The translations under genes were made by a program, and so were the position numbers. A stretch of 35,216 nt of DNA from NCBI GenBank assembly GCA_022565615.1, contig JAIUMM010000016.1, forward strand, positions 1 to 35,216. Direction: 5' to 3'. Below the pieces are notes generated by a model. It searched no databases. It was not told where the DNA came from and was given only the letters and a program-made list of their open reading frames with translations. This document shows, piece by piece, positions 1 through 8,993 of this stretch (within the stretch, counting starts at the first letter, position 1; every line of letters begins with the position of its first letter). The stretch comes from Nanobdellota archaeon. GTDB taxonomy: Archaea; Nanobdellota; Nanobdellia; Woesearchaeales; UBA583.

Positions 1-1
1 A

Positions 2-106
2 GAACAATTTAGAATGAGATATAACCATTTTAGACCACATCAAAGTTTAAAAGGTAAAACTCCAGCAACAGAGTTTTACAATTTTCAAAGAAAATTGAGG
101 TGGTGA
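2..106 (+). pseudogene. C-terminal end of an IS transposase (IS3/IS481-like integrase), cut by the window edge
   Basis: The open frame entering from the left edge encodes 34 residues ending at TGA 104-106. It contains YNHFRPHQSLKGKTPATEFY, the hallmark C-terminal segment of DDE integrases of the IS3/IS481 type (rve domain, just after the catalytic glutamate). The reading frame is intact as far as it can be seen, so the element may be complete outside the window; only the tail is visible. The IS end probably lies shortly after the stop, near 111-127, where a TGT...ACA-type terminus could be read (tgtcatccgactacaca), but the other end is needed to confirm a terminal inverted repeat. Confidence 0.75.
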
Positions 107-147
107 CATATGTCATCCGACTACACAGTAGAATATAAATAGTTTAA

Positions 148-156
148 TTTATAAAT
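148..156 (+). promoter_or_regulatory. TATA box of the WYL-like/Shedu unit
   Basis: TTTATAAAT is centred about 26 nt before the ATG at 178. This is the spacing expected for an archaeal leaderless transcript. It lies between the presumed IS end and the first defence gene, so the unit has its own promoter. Confidence 0.5.
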
Positions 157-177
157 AGATTTGACATATATTTAATA

Positions 178-510
178 ATGAATACAGAGTTTCAAAAAAT
201 TAAAAATGCTATTGAAAATTATAATCAAATAAAATTCAGATATGAAAAACCTAATGAAAATCATAAATGGGGAGAAAGAATAGGTAATCCTCATTCAGTA
301 TATATATCTAGAAATGAAGAGATTGGTGAGCATTTAAAAATTGACATATTTCAAGAATCTGGAATTGGAACTGAAGTTAAAGAAAGTTTAAAACAATTTG
401 TCATTGAATATATCAAAGAAGTCCAAATATTAAATTCAAAATTTAAAAAAAACAATAGATATGACCCTACTGGAGAAAGATATGAAAAAGTAATTGTTTG
501 TATAAAATGA
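178..510 (+). CDS. small WYL-like protein upstream of Shedu
   Basis: A 110-aa soluble protein. Residues ~15-95 follow the pattern of a WYL domain: an opening strand IKFRYEKP, a central GNPHSVYISRNEE where the WYL tripeptide would be, a strand LKIDIFQES, and a closing KQFVIEYIKEVQIL like the usual 'F-x-l-d-R-I-x-x-v' end. The signature W-Y-L is not conserved, so the match is at the level of fold pattern only. WYL domains are ligand (often nucleic acid) sensors common in defence loci. The stop codon overlaps the next gene's start in ATGA (507-510), so the two are translationally coupled and probably work together. The role here, sensor or regulator of the nuclease, is inference. Confidence 0.5.
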   Translation: MNTEFQKIKNAIENYNQIKFRYEKPNENHKWGERIGNPHSVYISRNEEIGEHLKIDIFQESGIGTEVKESLKQFVIEYIKEVQILNSKFKKNNRYDPTGERYEKVIVCIK

Positions 511-1526
511 AAATGGATTTATTTTTAATTGATAGTTCAGATAAAACTTTAAAAGCAAATATCTCTGGTTTTGAAAATGGAGAGATAAATGTTGAAAAAT
601 TCAAATTATCAATTTATTCTTGTAATAATGAAGGAAAAGTTACTTTTAATGAAGATTTAGATTATAATGCAACAAAAAAACTATATGATTATATTAATGT
701 ATTTGAAAAAAATACAAATGAAGAAGAATTAACTACTTTTATGAGTCAATTTACTTCAATACATGAAATTAATACTGTTAAAACTTTTTTCCAAAAGTTA
801 GGTACTGATAAATTAAATCATATTGAAAAGAGTTTAACTAATGAAGAACTAGAAAATTTAAATGCAAGTATTAAACAAACATTATACCGAAAAGAAATTG
901 AAAATCTTAAAAAACTAATTTCAATTGATATTAATTCATCTTCTAAAAATATTTTTTTCCAGGAAATTAAGAAAAAAGAAGACTTAATAAAATATTTATT
1001 TGATAATTATTCCAATAAAGAAACAACTCAACAAGAAAAAGTTTTTGAAAATTGGATTAGAAAAAATCTGTGGGTTTTAGAAATTGAATTCTTTGAAGAT
1101 TTAAAACTCAAAAATTTGAAAAAATATATCAAAGGTGGTAAAAATGTAATGCCTGATTTAGTATTTAAAAACAAAAATTCTTTTTTAAATTTAATTGAAC
1201 TAAAAAGGCCCAAAGAAATTTTATTCAAAGAAGATAAATCTCATAAAACTTTATATAAGCATCCGAATCTCTCCAAAGCAGAATCCCAATGTATTAAATA
1301 TTTAAGGAAAATTGAAGAAGCAGATAGACAAAAATTTGAAAGTGAATTACATACTGAAATATTAAGACCCTCGATAAAGTTAATTTATGGATGTTTTTCT
1401 AAAGGAAATAAAAAAGAGCAAAAACAAGAATTAAGAAGTATAAATTTTCATCTAAATTGCATAAATATAATTACGTATAATGATTTAATTGATATGGGTG
1501 AAAAAATTTTAGAATCTTATGAATGA
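507..1526 (+). CDS. sduA: Shedu-type anti-phage nuclease (SduA, DUF4263 C-terminal domain)
   Basis: 339 aa from the ATG at 507. I chose that ATG because it overlaps the preceding stop as ATGA; a TTG at 498 would add three residues. The C-terminal ~165 residues match the Shedu nuclease domain: a helix QEKVFENWIRKNLWVL with the entry glutamate, then MPDLVF (D217), a strand ending in ELKRP (E231, K233), and a downstream helix LSKAESQCIKYLRK. That is a PD-(D/E)xK core with the Shedu-specific 'P-D', 'ExKRP' and 'A-x-x-Q' elements. The first ~170 residues are a helical region I do not recognise; in this family the N-terminus is variable and thought to sense infection. Shedu proteins are DNA nucleases that protect against phage. 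The gene is next to an IS tail and has no housekeeping neighbour, consistent with acquisition. Confidence 0.8.
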   Translation: MKMDLFLIDSSDKTLKANISGFENGEINVEKFKLSIYSCNNEGKVTFNEDLDYNATKKLYDYINVFEKNTNEEELTTFMSQFTSIHEINTVKTFFQKLGTDKLNHIEKSLTNEELENLNASIKQTLYRKEIENLKKLISIDINSSSKNIFFQEIKKKEDLIKYLFDNYSNKETTQQEKVFENWIRKNLWVLEIEFFEDLKLKNLKKYIKGGKNVMPDLVFKNKNSFLNLIELKRPKEILFKEDKSHKTLYKHPNLSKAESQCIKYLRKIEEADRQKFESELHTEILRPSIKLIYGCFSKGNKKEQKQELRSINFHLNCINIITYNDLIDMGEKILESYE

Positions 1527-1561
1527 ATTGTTTTATTTTAAAAATTAAATTAAAATATCTT

Positions 1562-3475
1562 TCAATCCTCTTGATTGAAGAAATGTTCAATTCTCTCTTT
1601 AACATCCCCTGTTCTCTTCTCAAGTGTCCAAAAAGAAGGGAAATTAATTCCATACATTGGCCATAAAAATCTCTTATCCATAAGTACGACAAGTCCTCTA
1701 TCCTCGTTAGTTCTAATACATCTTCCAGCTGCTTGAGTAATTTTTGAAATAGCAGGAGCAATATACCCATATAATTGCCCTTTTCTAAATTTCACTTCAT
1801 AATATCGCATTAATGACTTAGTAAATAAGTCTGGAACAGTTAAAGGAATCCCAACCACAATTACCACTTCAAGAGCCTCTTTTGGTAAATCAATACCCTC
1901 ACTAAATGAACCTGAAGTTACTGCAAAAAGAACTGTTGCTTTATTATCAATTCCTTTGTTTTTGAATTTTTTAATAATATCATTTTTGTCTTCTTGTGAG
2001 AGTCCTCTTTGCTCTTTAATTATCTTTCTACCAAGTTTTAATAAATGCATCTCATACATTACTTTTTGCATAAATGTGTAAGAAGGGAAAAAAACAAGAG
2101 CATTTTTAGTTGAAGCAGCTTGTAAATATTCTTCTGTATGTAGAGCAATTTTTGTAAACATATCATTACTTCTTTGAGAAAATTGAGTAGTAATTTCATC
2201 ATCAATAATAATTTTTTGTCTCTTAGCCATAAATGGACTTGGGAGTTCTAAAATTTGAGCTGAATCAAGCCCCATAATATCTTTATACATTTTTATAGGT
2301 TGAAGAGTAGCTGACATTACAACAGAACTAAATGCCTGTGTTAAAATTGGCTTAATAAATGGAGCAATATCTAAACATTGAAGTTTTATTGCAAAATGCT
2401 CAATTTGTTTATTCATAGTCATCTCAATAGTGAGCACATTATTTTTAGAATCAAAATCATATAACTCATAAATTGCTCTACTTATACTTCCACACCAACT
2501 TGTTGATTTAAGTTCTTGCTCAAGTACAAATGTTTCAACCTGCTCTAATAATTCCATTACTAATTTTGGTTTAATATCCTCTCCTAATGTAGATTCAAAT
2601 TGATATAAAAATTCATTTTTCTCAACTCTATGTTCAAATACATTAAATTCTTTTTTAGAAGAGTATAAAATTTCTAACGTTTTTTTTAGTTGATTAACAA
2701 TCAAATTTTGCTTAGACGTATCAAAATTACAAAGCTTTAATTCCTCTTTAGCAAATTGCAAAGTTTGAGTTGAAATAGAATATGAATTTGAATTTCTAAT
2801 CCTATCAGGCAAATTATGAGCTTCATCTACAATAATAATACAATCTTCAATACTCACTCCAAGAGATGAAAAAAACAAATCTGAAATACTTGAAATAAAG
2901 ACATAATTCACATCACAAATAATAATATCACTTTTTCTCACCTCCAAATTAGCAACTGTATATGGACAAAATCCTTCTCTTCTACATACAGAAATAAATT
3001 CCTCAACAGATTGAAAATTAACTAATTGATTTGATAAATCTTCATATTCAATTTGGTCTTGCTTATTTTTACACTGTGAACATTTCCCTGGAGTCTTTGA
3101 ACGTTTACATTTAATTGAAGGGTCAGGATGCTCAGCACTCACTGGAGTATAACACATATTTTTTTTACCAATATATGCTGTTGGCTTAAGTCTTTGTTTC
3201 CCTTCTGCTTCTCTTTTTTGATTAATTTCTTGAAGTGTACTTAAAACTTGATTTACTTGTGTTTGCCTTGAAGTTAAATAAATTACTTTTTTATTAAATC
3301 TCACAGCTTGTTTTAATGTAGGTGCAAGAGAACAAATAGTCTTACCAAGACCTGTTGGAGCATTAATTAAAATTGAAGAAGAATTCTCAATTGTTGAATA
3401 AACTGATTTCATAAATTCTTCTTGACCTTCTCTTATTTCATTATATGGAAAAAATAATTCTTTAATATCAACCAT
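1562..3475 (-). CDS. XPD/Rad3-family superfamily 2 DNA helicase with Fe-S cluster
   Basis: 637 aa, normal for archaeal XPD/DinG-like helicases (5'-3' DNA unwinding in repair). Motif I is APTGLGKT (residues 39-46) and the Walker B/motif II is VDEAH (216-220). Between them sit Cys108, Cys123, Cys132, Cys135, Cys164 and Cys170 (in FCPY), of which four would hold the 4Fe-4S cluster typical of the family. Motif V/VI is present as GSFSEGIDLP and QAAGRCIRTNEDRG, with the arginine fingers, followed by LMDKRF. It starts with ATG at 3475. It follows the pilus ATPase/platform genes on the same strand but after an 81-bp gap, so it probably has its own promoter. No sign of decay. Confidence 0.9.
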   Translation of the reverse strand: MVDIKELFFPYNEIREGQEEFMKSVYSTIENSSSILINAPTGLGKTICSLAPTLKQAVRFNKKVIYLTSRQTQVNQVLSTLQEINQKREAEGKQRLKPTAYIGKKNMCYTPVSAEHPDPSIKCKRSKTPGKCSQCKNKQDQIEYEDLSNQLVNFQSVEEFISVCRREGFCPYTVANLEVRKSDIIICDVNYVFISSISDLFFSSLGVSIEDCIIIVDEAHNLPDRIRNSNSYSISTQTLQFAKEELKLCNFDTSKQNLIVNQLKKTLEILYSSKKEFNVFEHRVEKNEFLYQFESTLGEDIKPKLVMELLEQVETFVLEQELKSTSWCGSISRAIYELYDFDSKNNVLTIEMTMNKQIEHFAIKLQCLDIAPFIKPILTQAFSSVVMSATLQPIKMYKDIMGLDSAQILELPSPFMAKRQKIIIDDEITTQFSQRSNDMFTKIALHTEEYLQAASTKNALVFFPSYTFMQKVMYEMHLLKLGRKIIKEQRGLSQEDKNDIIKKFKNKGIDNKATVLFAVTSGSFSEGIDLPKEALEVVIVVGIPLTVPDLFTKSLMRYYEVKFRKGQLYGYIAPAISKITQAAGRCIRTNEDRGLVVLMDKRFLWPMYGINFPSFWTLEKRTGDVKERIEHFFNQED

Positions 3476-3556
3476 CTATATAGTTAGATAAAAAAGCATT
3501 TATAATAATTTAGATTATAAAGAATAGAAAAACAATTTGAAATAAAAATTAAACTA

Positions 3557-5221
3557 TTATGCTATAAAGAAAGAGGAGAACATATTCATAAATAAATATG
3601 TAAGTCCAATATCAAATAATGCTCCTACCCAAAGCATAATTGAAACATCCATCAACCCAGATATGGGATGCCCTCCGTCTATCTCCTTGACTATATATGC
3701 TGAAAAAAATGCTTGAATAACTAAAATAATTGCAACATAAAATGATAACACTTGAAAACTTATATCTAAATCACTTGGAAAAATATCTTCAATTACATCT
3801 AATTCTAATGCATCAATATCTGTAGTTACAGATCCAAAAATATCAAATAAAACCACTGAAACCAATAAAGAAATATAAATAGTAAGAGCAATTCCAATAA
3901 AAGAACCATACACATTTCCTCTCATTGTAGATACTACTTCTTTTTTTTGATCTCTTAATCCATTAATTCTATCCATATTATCACTTACAATTTCTCCTGC
4001 AATATCAGCAGAACCCCCTCTATATACAACACTAATAAAAATATCTGTAAATTCTGCAATTAACGCTGAACCACTCTCTTTTGAAAAGTAGTACCAAGAA
4101 TTAAATTTATCACTTGTAATTTTTAATCTTTTATACACACGATTGAGCATCCCATCTAAAATTCCAAAATTATGAGGTAGTAATGTCTCAATAGTTGTAG
4201 TTAAAGTTCCTCCTTTTGATTGATGAATATCTCCAAATGACCTAATAAAAGATGGGAAAAGTGTATCTCTATTTGTAATTTCTCTTTCAACTTTTCTTCC
4301 ATACCATCCACACAACATAAGAGGAGAACCTACAACTGCAATTTTAAGCATTATAGGGATGTCCATATTCCAAACTATTGGTGTCAATATTAAACATCCT
4401 GTGATTGAAATAATAAACCATTTTATCATATTTTTTCTACCTTCTTCATATCCTAAAGAGTGAAATAATCTATCAGTTGGGAGAAAAAATTTAATAAATA
4501 CCATCATAATAACATTTACAAGTACAATTCCTAACAATCCAAATTGCATCATATAATTAGGATCAAGCCCTGTTAAAAAAGGAAGTAATAATACAGTTGA
4601 TAATAAAAAAGCAAATGAGAGCATAAGAGATACATACATTTCTTGAATTAATTTAATTCTCTCTAAACTCTCTTTATATACAATTTCATAAGAATTCATC
4701 ATTGCTTTTTGCTCATCAATAAAAAATTTTTGAAGACTTGCATTAAATGATAAAGAAATACCCATACGTTCTAAAAATCGTGCAAAATGTTCAGTATTTA
4801 GAGTATTTGCAACTTTATATGAGGCTGTTGAAAAATCAACTTTAATACTTTGAACTAAATAATAAATTTTACTAAAAATATTTGCAATTTCTCTATATCT
4901 TCCTTTTTGAGAAAAATCATAAAATAGTTCTTTTCTTCCTAAATTAATTGTTGATAATGCTCCAGCATAGGTAATGAAGTAATGTAAATTTTCATCAATA
5001 TTTCTTGCTTGAGAGTCAATAATAATTGAAGGATATACTAAAAGCATTAAAATAATAATAAAAAATAATGCAAAACCTAATCCTTGAATCATAACATTAT
5101 AAAAAGCAAAAATAAAAATTAATAATACTACAATATCAAGCATCAAAATTGTCAAAAAATAACTCATTAAGTACTCCTTCATTGAAGACATACCCAATGC
5201 ATTATATGTTTTTTTATTCAT
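3557..5221 (-). CDS. TadC/ArlJ-type membrane platform of an archaeal type IV pilus-like system
   Basis: 554 aa, close to ArlJ (FlaJ) length. Hydrophobic segments lie roughly at residues 21-63, 200-247, 268-310, 435-465, 490-515 and 522-550, giving two T2SSF-like halves separated by cytoplasmic loops, the layout of archaeal ArlJ/PilC-type proteins. Two soluble helical stretches (about 65-195 and 315-430) would face the ATPase. It lies 30 bp downstream of the secretion ATPase gene on the same strand, which is the conserved archaeal order ATPase-platform. It anchors and probably rotates or extrudes a pilin filament through the membrane. No pilin or prepilin peptidase is visible here, so I cannot say whether this is an archaellum, an adhesive pilus or a DNA-uptake pilus. 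Confidence 0.85.
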   Translation of the reverse strand: MNKKTYNALGMSSMKEYLMSYFLTILMLDIVVLLIFIFAFYNVMIQGLGFALFFIIILMLLVYPSIIIDSQARNIDENLHYFITYAGALSTINLGRKELFYDFSQKGRYREIANIFSKIYYLVQSIKVDFSTASYKVANTLNTEHFARFLERMGISLSFNASLQKFFIDEQKAMMNSYEIVYKESLERIKLIQEMYVSLMLSFAFLLSTVLLLPFLTGLDPNYMMQFGLLGIVLVNVIMMVFIKFFLPTDRLFHSLGYEEGRKNMIKWFIISITGCLILTPIVWNMDIPIMLKIAVVGSPLMLCGWYGRKVEREITNRDTLFPSFIRSFGDIHQSKGGTLTTTIETLLPHNFGILDGMLNRVYKRLKITSDKFNSWYYFSKESGSALIAEFTDIFISVVYRGGSADIAGEIVSDNMDRINGLRDQKKEVVSTMRGNVYGSFIGIALTIYISLLVSVVLFDIFGSVTTDIDALELDVIEDIFPSDLDISFQVLSFYVAIILVIQAFFSAYIVKEIDGGHPISGLMDVSIMLWVGALFDIGLTYLFMNMFSSFFIA

Positions 5222-5251
5222 TTTTTTAAACTCTCGTATTATTATAATAGA

Positions 5252-6904
5252 TTAATCATACCCAACTGAAAACGGTAATGACCGCTCTCCATCTCTTCCA
5301 AATTTCTTTAGAATTTCAACTAACTCAAAATAATCATACAATTTATTATCAATAAAAGCTTGAACAATTTGAGTCCTTCTTCTCATAATATCATAAATCT
5401 CTCTTGGATCTTCAAGTCCTATATGCTGTGCAATTTTATTTTCCAAAATATGTGAGTTGTATAACCCTCTAAACATGTGCTTATCGTGTCCAGTATCCCA
5501 CGTAAATACTTCTTTAGTAAGTACTTTTCCAACTTCATCACTGTACCTAATTAACTCAGTAATTGATAAAACTCTTCTCTCCATTTTTCCATTTACATAT
5601 ACTGCACTTTGAATTAATACTACATTTAAATTATCCATAAATGCAATTGGAATGTTAATAGGATCACCTGATAAACGTTGAATCATTGAGTGTACAGAAC
5701 CTGCGTGAAATGTTGAAATAACAGGGTGTCCCGTCTGCATTGCTTGAAACGTAATATTTGCTTCTTGACCTCTAATTTCCCCCACAATAATATAATCAGG
5801 TCTTGAACGAAGTGATGCAATTAGAAGTGTAAACATTGTAACATCTGTTTTTTGACCTGATTCTCTTGTCACTAAGTGTTGCCAAACAGGGTGTGGAATT
5901 GTAATTTCAGGAGTTTGTTCTACTGAATACACTTTATTGTCAAATGGAATAAATGCAGTCATTGCATTAAGTGTAGTAGTCTTACCACTTGCAGTCTCTC
6001 CACACACAAAAATTGAAATTCCATTCTCACAACAAAGCCATAAATACGCAGCCATTTCAGCTGACCACGTTCCCCATTGAACTAAGTTAGTGACTGAAAT
6101 AGGTGATTCATTAAATTTACGAATTGTAAATGATGAACCATTTAGTGAAATTTTTCTTGAATAAATATAATTTACACGAGAACCATCAGGCATAATAGCA
6201 TCTACTACAGGATTAGCATCACTCACAGGCCTCTCAACACGCTCTGATGATTCCACCATATATTTATTTAATTCTAAATCACTACTAAATTTAACACTTG
6301 TTTTAATTGGACCAAATATTTTATGAACTACAAATACATGTCCAACTCCTACACACGATACATCTTCAATATACATATCACGAAGTAATGGTTCAAGTTT
6401 TGAATATCCTAATCTATCTTTAATTAAGTGAAATTGAATCATATCAAATTGAGCTTTTGTAACTTTAATTTTATGTTTCATTGAAGCAAAAATTGAATCT
6501 TTTTCTTTATAATTAGAAACTTCAGTCACTTCATTATATAATGAAAGTAATACATCTCTTAACTCATCTAATGTTTTTGGAACTTCTGCTGTATGTGCTA
6601 CTTCAATAATTCTATCAAGTACTGCTTCATACAAGTCTTCTTCTTCTGCACTCAACTCTGGCATAATTGATTGTGCTACAACTTCTCCTTCTTTATCTTT
6701 ATAGATGTGAGTAAATAATGGGTCTCCTACTGGATATATAATATTTGGATTCTCAACACTTCTAAGTGATCTATCTAGTTGTACTCTAAATTCAGGAGAA
6801 CCTCCTTCTAAAGAAAATTTTTGAACATACTCTCGCAGATGACTAAATTTTTGAAGTGCTTCTTCAAAATTTTGTGTCTTTGAGAAATGTTGTCTATCTA
6901 CCAT
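5252..6904 (-). CDS. type II/IV secretion system ATPase (ArlI/TadA-like)
   Basis: 550 aa. The C-terminal ATPase has Walker A GETASGKT (302-309), an Asp-box region SVEQTPEI (327-334), Walker B YIIVGEIRG (371-379) and the His box TGHPVISTFHAGS (391-403), all intact. The N-terminal ~250 residues carry the typical N-domain ending in MPDGSRVNYIYS and FTIRKF. It is the hexameric cytoplasmic motor that powers filament assembly through the membrane platform encoded 30 bp downstream. The start at 6904 is supported by an AT-rich TATA-like element about 30 nt upstream. Archaeal ArlI, pilus ATPases and GspE-like proteins cannot be separated further from sequence reading alone. Confidence 0.92.
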   Translation of the reverse strand: MVDRQHFSKTQNFEEALQKFSHLREYVQKFSLEGGSPEFRVQLDRSLRSVENPNIIYPVGDPLFTHIYKDKEGEVVAQSIMPELSAEEEDLYEAVLDRIIEVAHTAEVPKTLDELRDVLLSLYNEVTEVSNYKEKDSIFASMKHKIKVTKAQFDMIQFHLIKDRLGYSKLEPLLRDMYIEDVSCVGVGHVFVVHKIFGPIKTSVKFSSDLELNKYMVESSERVERPVSDANPVVDAIMPDGSRVNYIYSRKISLNGSSFTIRKFNESPISVTNLVQWGTWSAEMAAYLWLCCENGISIFVCGETASGKTTTLNAMTAFIPFDNKVYSVEQTPEITIPHPVWQHLVTRESGQKTDVTMFTLLIASLRSRPDYIIVGEIRGQEANITFQAMQTGHPVISTFHAGSVHSMIQRLSGDPINIPIAFMDNLNVVLIQSAVYVNGKMERRVLSITELIRYSDEVGKVLTKEVFTWDTGHDKHMFRGLYNSHILENKIAQHIGLEDPREIYDIMRRRTQIVQAFIDNKLYDYFELVEILKKFGRDGERSLPFSVGYD

Positions 6905-7043
6905 ATCAATTTTTATAACTTTTGTATTAAAAATATATAGTATTACTCATTAGAGGAGAAGTAAAAGTACTTTACAAGGTAAAAATAATTGAAGTTGTGC
7001 TCAACTATTTTATTCAAATTTTATTCAAAAAAATATTAAAATA

Positions 7044-7985
7044 TTATTCAAAGTATCTAGGCATTCTAAATGTTCTTTGAATTGTAAATGAGTGTTCATA
7101 ATCCATTACTGTCTCAAATACAAAATTTGTATCTCCATCTTCTCTATATTGCTCATATACACTTTGAGGAATATCACAAATAACATTTAATCTAGAATCT
7201 TGAGCTGTTAGAGAATTAGTTATTTGATACTCATCAACAAATTGGCCACTCTCTCTTGCGTATGAACATTGCAAATTGAATTGCCCAAATTGAGTTTGAA
7301 TATTATTAAATGTAATTTGTGAATCTTGACTCACTTGTCCTTGAATTACGTATTGCATAATTGTTCCTCTATTAGTTGTTCTAATTTCAAAATTTGAAAG
7401 TGTAAATGGACCTTTTTTTTTAAGAAGTGAATTTCTAATTGAATTTCTATCAAAATTAATTAATAAATTAGACGAATATTCGAAATTTTCTTCATAATTA
7501 ATATCAAAAAACAATGAAATATCTTGAGATAGAAATGGTGCTCTATTTGTAGTATGAACATCATCTACAGTTAGAGAAAATTCTCTTGAATAAGGAACTG
7601 AATCACTAATAAAAAGACTCCCTCTTCCTTGAAATAGACCATCATAAAAACTCTCAATAGAGTCTGGACTAAATATAGTTGAATATTGTATTGAACTATC
7701 AGCAGGAATTGTTCTAACTCTAATATTTTGTTGATTAAGTTCAATAGGGTCAAAATTTTTATTTCTAAGAGTAAGTGTAAAAAAAATACTTTGTGTTTGA
7801 AGTAAATTTCTTGTGTCTAGAGAACTCACTCTCACTTCTAAACCATCTCCTATATTATCATCTCCTCTTGGTCCAACTGGTGTATTTCCTCCTCCAAATA
7901 TTCCTCCCATTGAACCTCCTCCTGAACATCCTGAGAGAAAAATTAAACTAAAAAAGACTAGAAATAATAGTATTGATTTATTCAT
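7044..7985 (-). CDS. exported lipoprotein of unknown function
   Basis: 313 aa with a signal sequence at residues 1-19 (short positive start, hydrophobic core) and a lipobox LSGC with Cys20, followed by a Gly/Ser-rich linker (SGGGSMGGIFGGG). The mature part is beta-strand rich. Residues ~50-75 (FFTLTLRNKNFDPIELNQQN) resemble the immunoglobulin-like CARDB-type folds seen in archaeal surface proteins; the rest I do not recognise. It should be tethered outside the cell. It is the first of the minus-strand block that continues with the secretion ATPase and platform, 139 bp away, so it could be a surface component of that machine, but this link is positional only. Confidence 0.7.
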   Translation of the reverse strand: MNKSILLFLVFFSLIFLSGCSGGGSMGGIFGGGNTPVGPRGDDNIGDGLEVRVSSLDTRNLLQTQSIFFTLTLRNKNFDPIELNQQNIRVRTIPADSSIQYSTIFSPDSIESFYDGLFQGRGSLFISDSVPYSREFSLTVDDVHTTNRAPFLSQDISLFFDINYEENFEYSSNLLINFDRNSIRNSLLKKKGPFTLSNFEIRTTNRGTIMQYVIQGQVSQDSQITFNNIQTQFGQFNLQCSYARESGQFVDEYQITNSLTAQDSRLNVICDIPQSVYEQYREDGDTNFVFETVMDYEHSFTIQRTFRMPRYFE

Positions 7986-8158
7986 TTACTAATACTTAAT
8001 GTATTAAATTTATATATTTTCGTATTAACAAATTAATACTCCTCATTTTAAATTTATGAGGTATTGTTTGAAGATAGAATCGATTACCTAACAAAAGCTT
8101 TATAAAACTAATGAAATTTATATTACATAACACGGACTTGGCCACAAATTATTTTTTT

Positions 8159-8243
8159 GTTGGGGTTGCCAAGTCTGGTCAAAGGCGCAGGACTTAAGAT
8201 CCTGTCACTCTCGTGTTCGTGGGTTCGAATCCCTCCCCCAACA
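8159..8243 (+). tRNA. tRNA-Leu (anticodon UAA)
   Basis: The acceptor stem GTTGGGG/CCCCAAC pairs fully. The anticodon arm CAGGA-CTTAAGA-TCCTG reads TAA, and a class II variable arm CAC-TCTC-GTG fits leucine. The T loop is TTCGAAT; its stem GTGGG/CCCTC has one T-T mismatch. The discriminator is A (8243) and no CCA is encoded, as usual in archaea. A TATA-like CTTTATAAAA lies at 8098-8107. The R-M genes begin 49 nt after its 3' end. Confidence 0.96.
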
Positions 8244-8291
8244 TAAATATTAAACAGACTAATTTATAAATAATTAAAACTCTATAATTCT

Positions 8292-8993
8292 ATGAATAAT
8301 AAATACGTAGATTTTATATCTGATGAAAATTTTTTAGAATGTATTAAATGGGTCTGTGATTCTTACCCTAAAATTAACACCGAAGAAATTAATATGGTTG
8401 AATTACATAGGAACTCAGTTGACCCTTTCAAAATGATTTTTGATATTTGTAACACTGATGTAGATTTTGATGTTTGGATACAAAATGAAAAAATAAGACA
8501 AAACGATAAAACTGTAAATAATAAAATTGGTGAATTCCATCAAAAAGTATTAGGTTTTGTAGAAGGATGGGAAGACTTACACAGTGGGCATCCATCCCAA
8601 GTAGACTTAAAAAATAATTCAAATACTATTTTCATAGAACTTAAAAATAAACATAATACTATGAATTCAAGCAGTACAGATAGTTGTAGAAATAAACTTG
8701 AAAAAATAGTACAAACATACCCTAATTCAAAAGCTTATTGGGCATTTATTGTAAGTAAAAATGGATCTTCTGGAGAAGAAATTTGGAACTACCAAGGAAA
8801 AAGTGATAAGAATATAAGAAAAATTTGGGGTAGAAATGTTTACTCCCTTATAACTGGTAAAGAAGACTCTCTCATTCAAGTATGGAAAGCAATACCTATA
8901 GCGATAAAAGATTTAATTAAACAAGAAAATTTAATTTCTAAGGAGACTGAACAAAACTTATTAAAGTTCTTTGAGATTGCATTTCAGCAATAG
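8292..8993 (+). CDS. type II restriction endonuclease, Eco47II/Sau96I-like family
   Basis: 233 aa, the size of RE_Eco47II-family enzymes. The diagnostic central block is present: GEFHQKVLGFVEGWEDLHSG (about residues 81-100), then HPSQVDL, then IFIELKNKHNTMNSSS, a PD-(D/E)xK-type core with D106 and ExK in IELKNK. Known members cut GGWCC or GGNCC; the exact site here is inference. The gene is convergent with, and overlaps by 56 bp, the cognate m5C methyltransferase gene on the other strand. It starts only 49 nt after tRNA-Leu(UAA), which suggests the pair was inserted at the tRNA 3' end. It looks intact. Confidence 0.88.
   Translation: MNNKYVDFISDENFLECIKWVCDSYPKINTEEINMVELHRNSVDPFKMIFDICNTDVDFDVWIQNEKIRQNDKTVNNKIGEFHQKVLGFVEGWEDLHSGHPSQVDLKNNSNTIFIELKNKHNTMNSSSTDSCRNKLEKIVQTYPNSKAYWAFIVSKNGSSGEEIWNYQGKSDKNIRKIWGRNVYSLITGKEDSLIQVWKAIPIAIKDLIKQENLISKETEQNLLKFFEIAFQQ

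Noticed and set aside
498-506. TTG start for Shedu at 498
   Set aside because: The ATG at 507 overlaps the preceding stop as ATGA, the usual coupling, and TTG starts are rare here.
1028-1770. Long minus-strand open frames inside the Shedu and helicase genes
   Set aside because: They are antisense or off-frame shadows of strongly supported genes and lack protein-like motifs.
8041-8061. Hairpin CCTCAT...ATGAGG as a terminator or riboswitch
   Set aside because: Only six base pairs with an AT-rich loop, no poly-T run on the right side, and it lies between two promoters; nothing supports a specific role.
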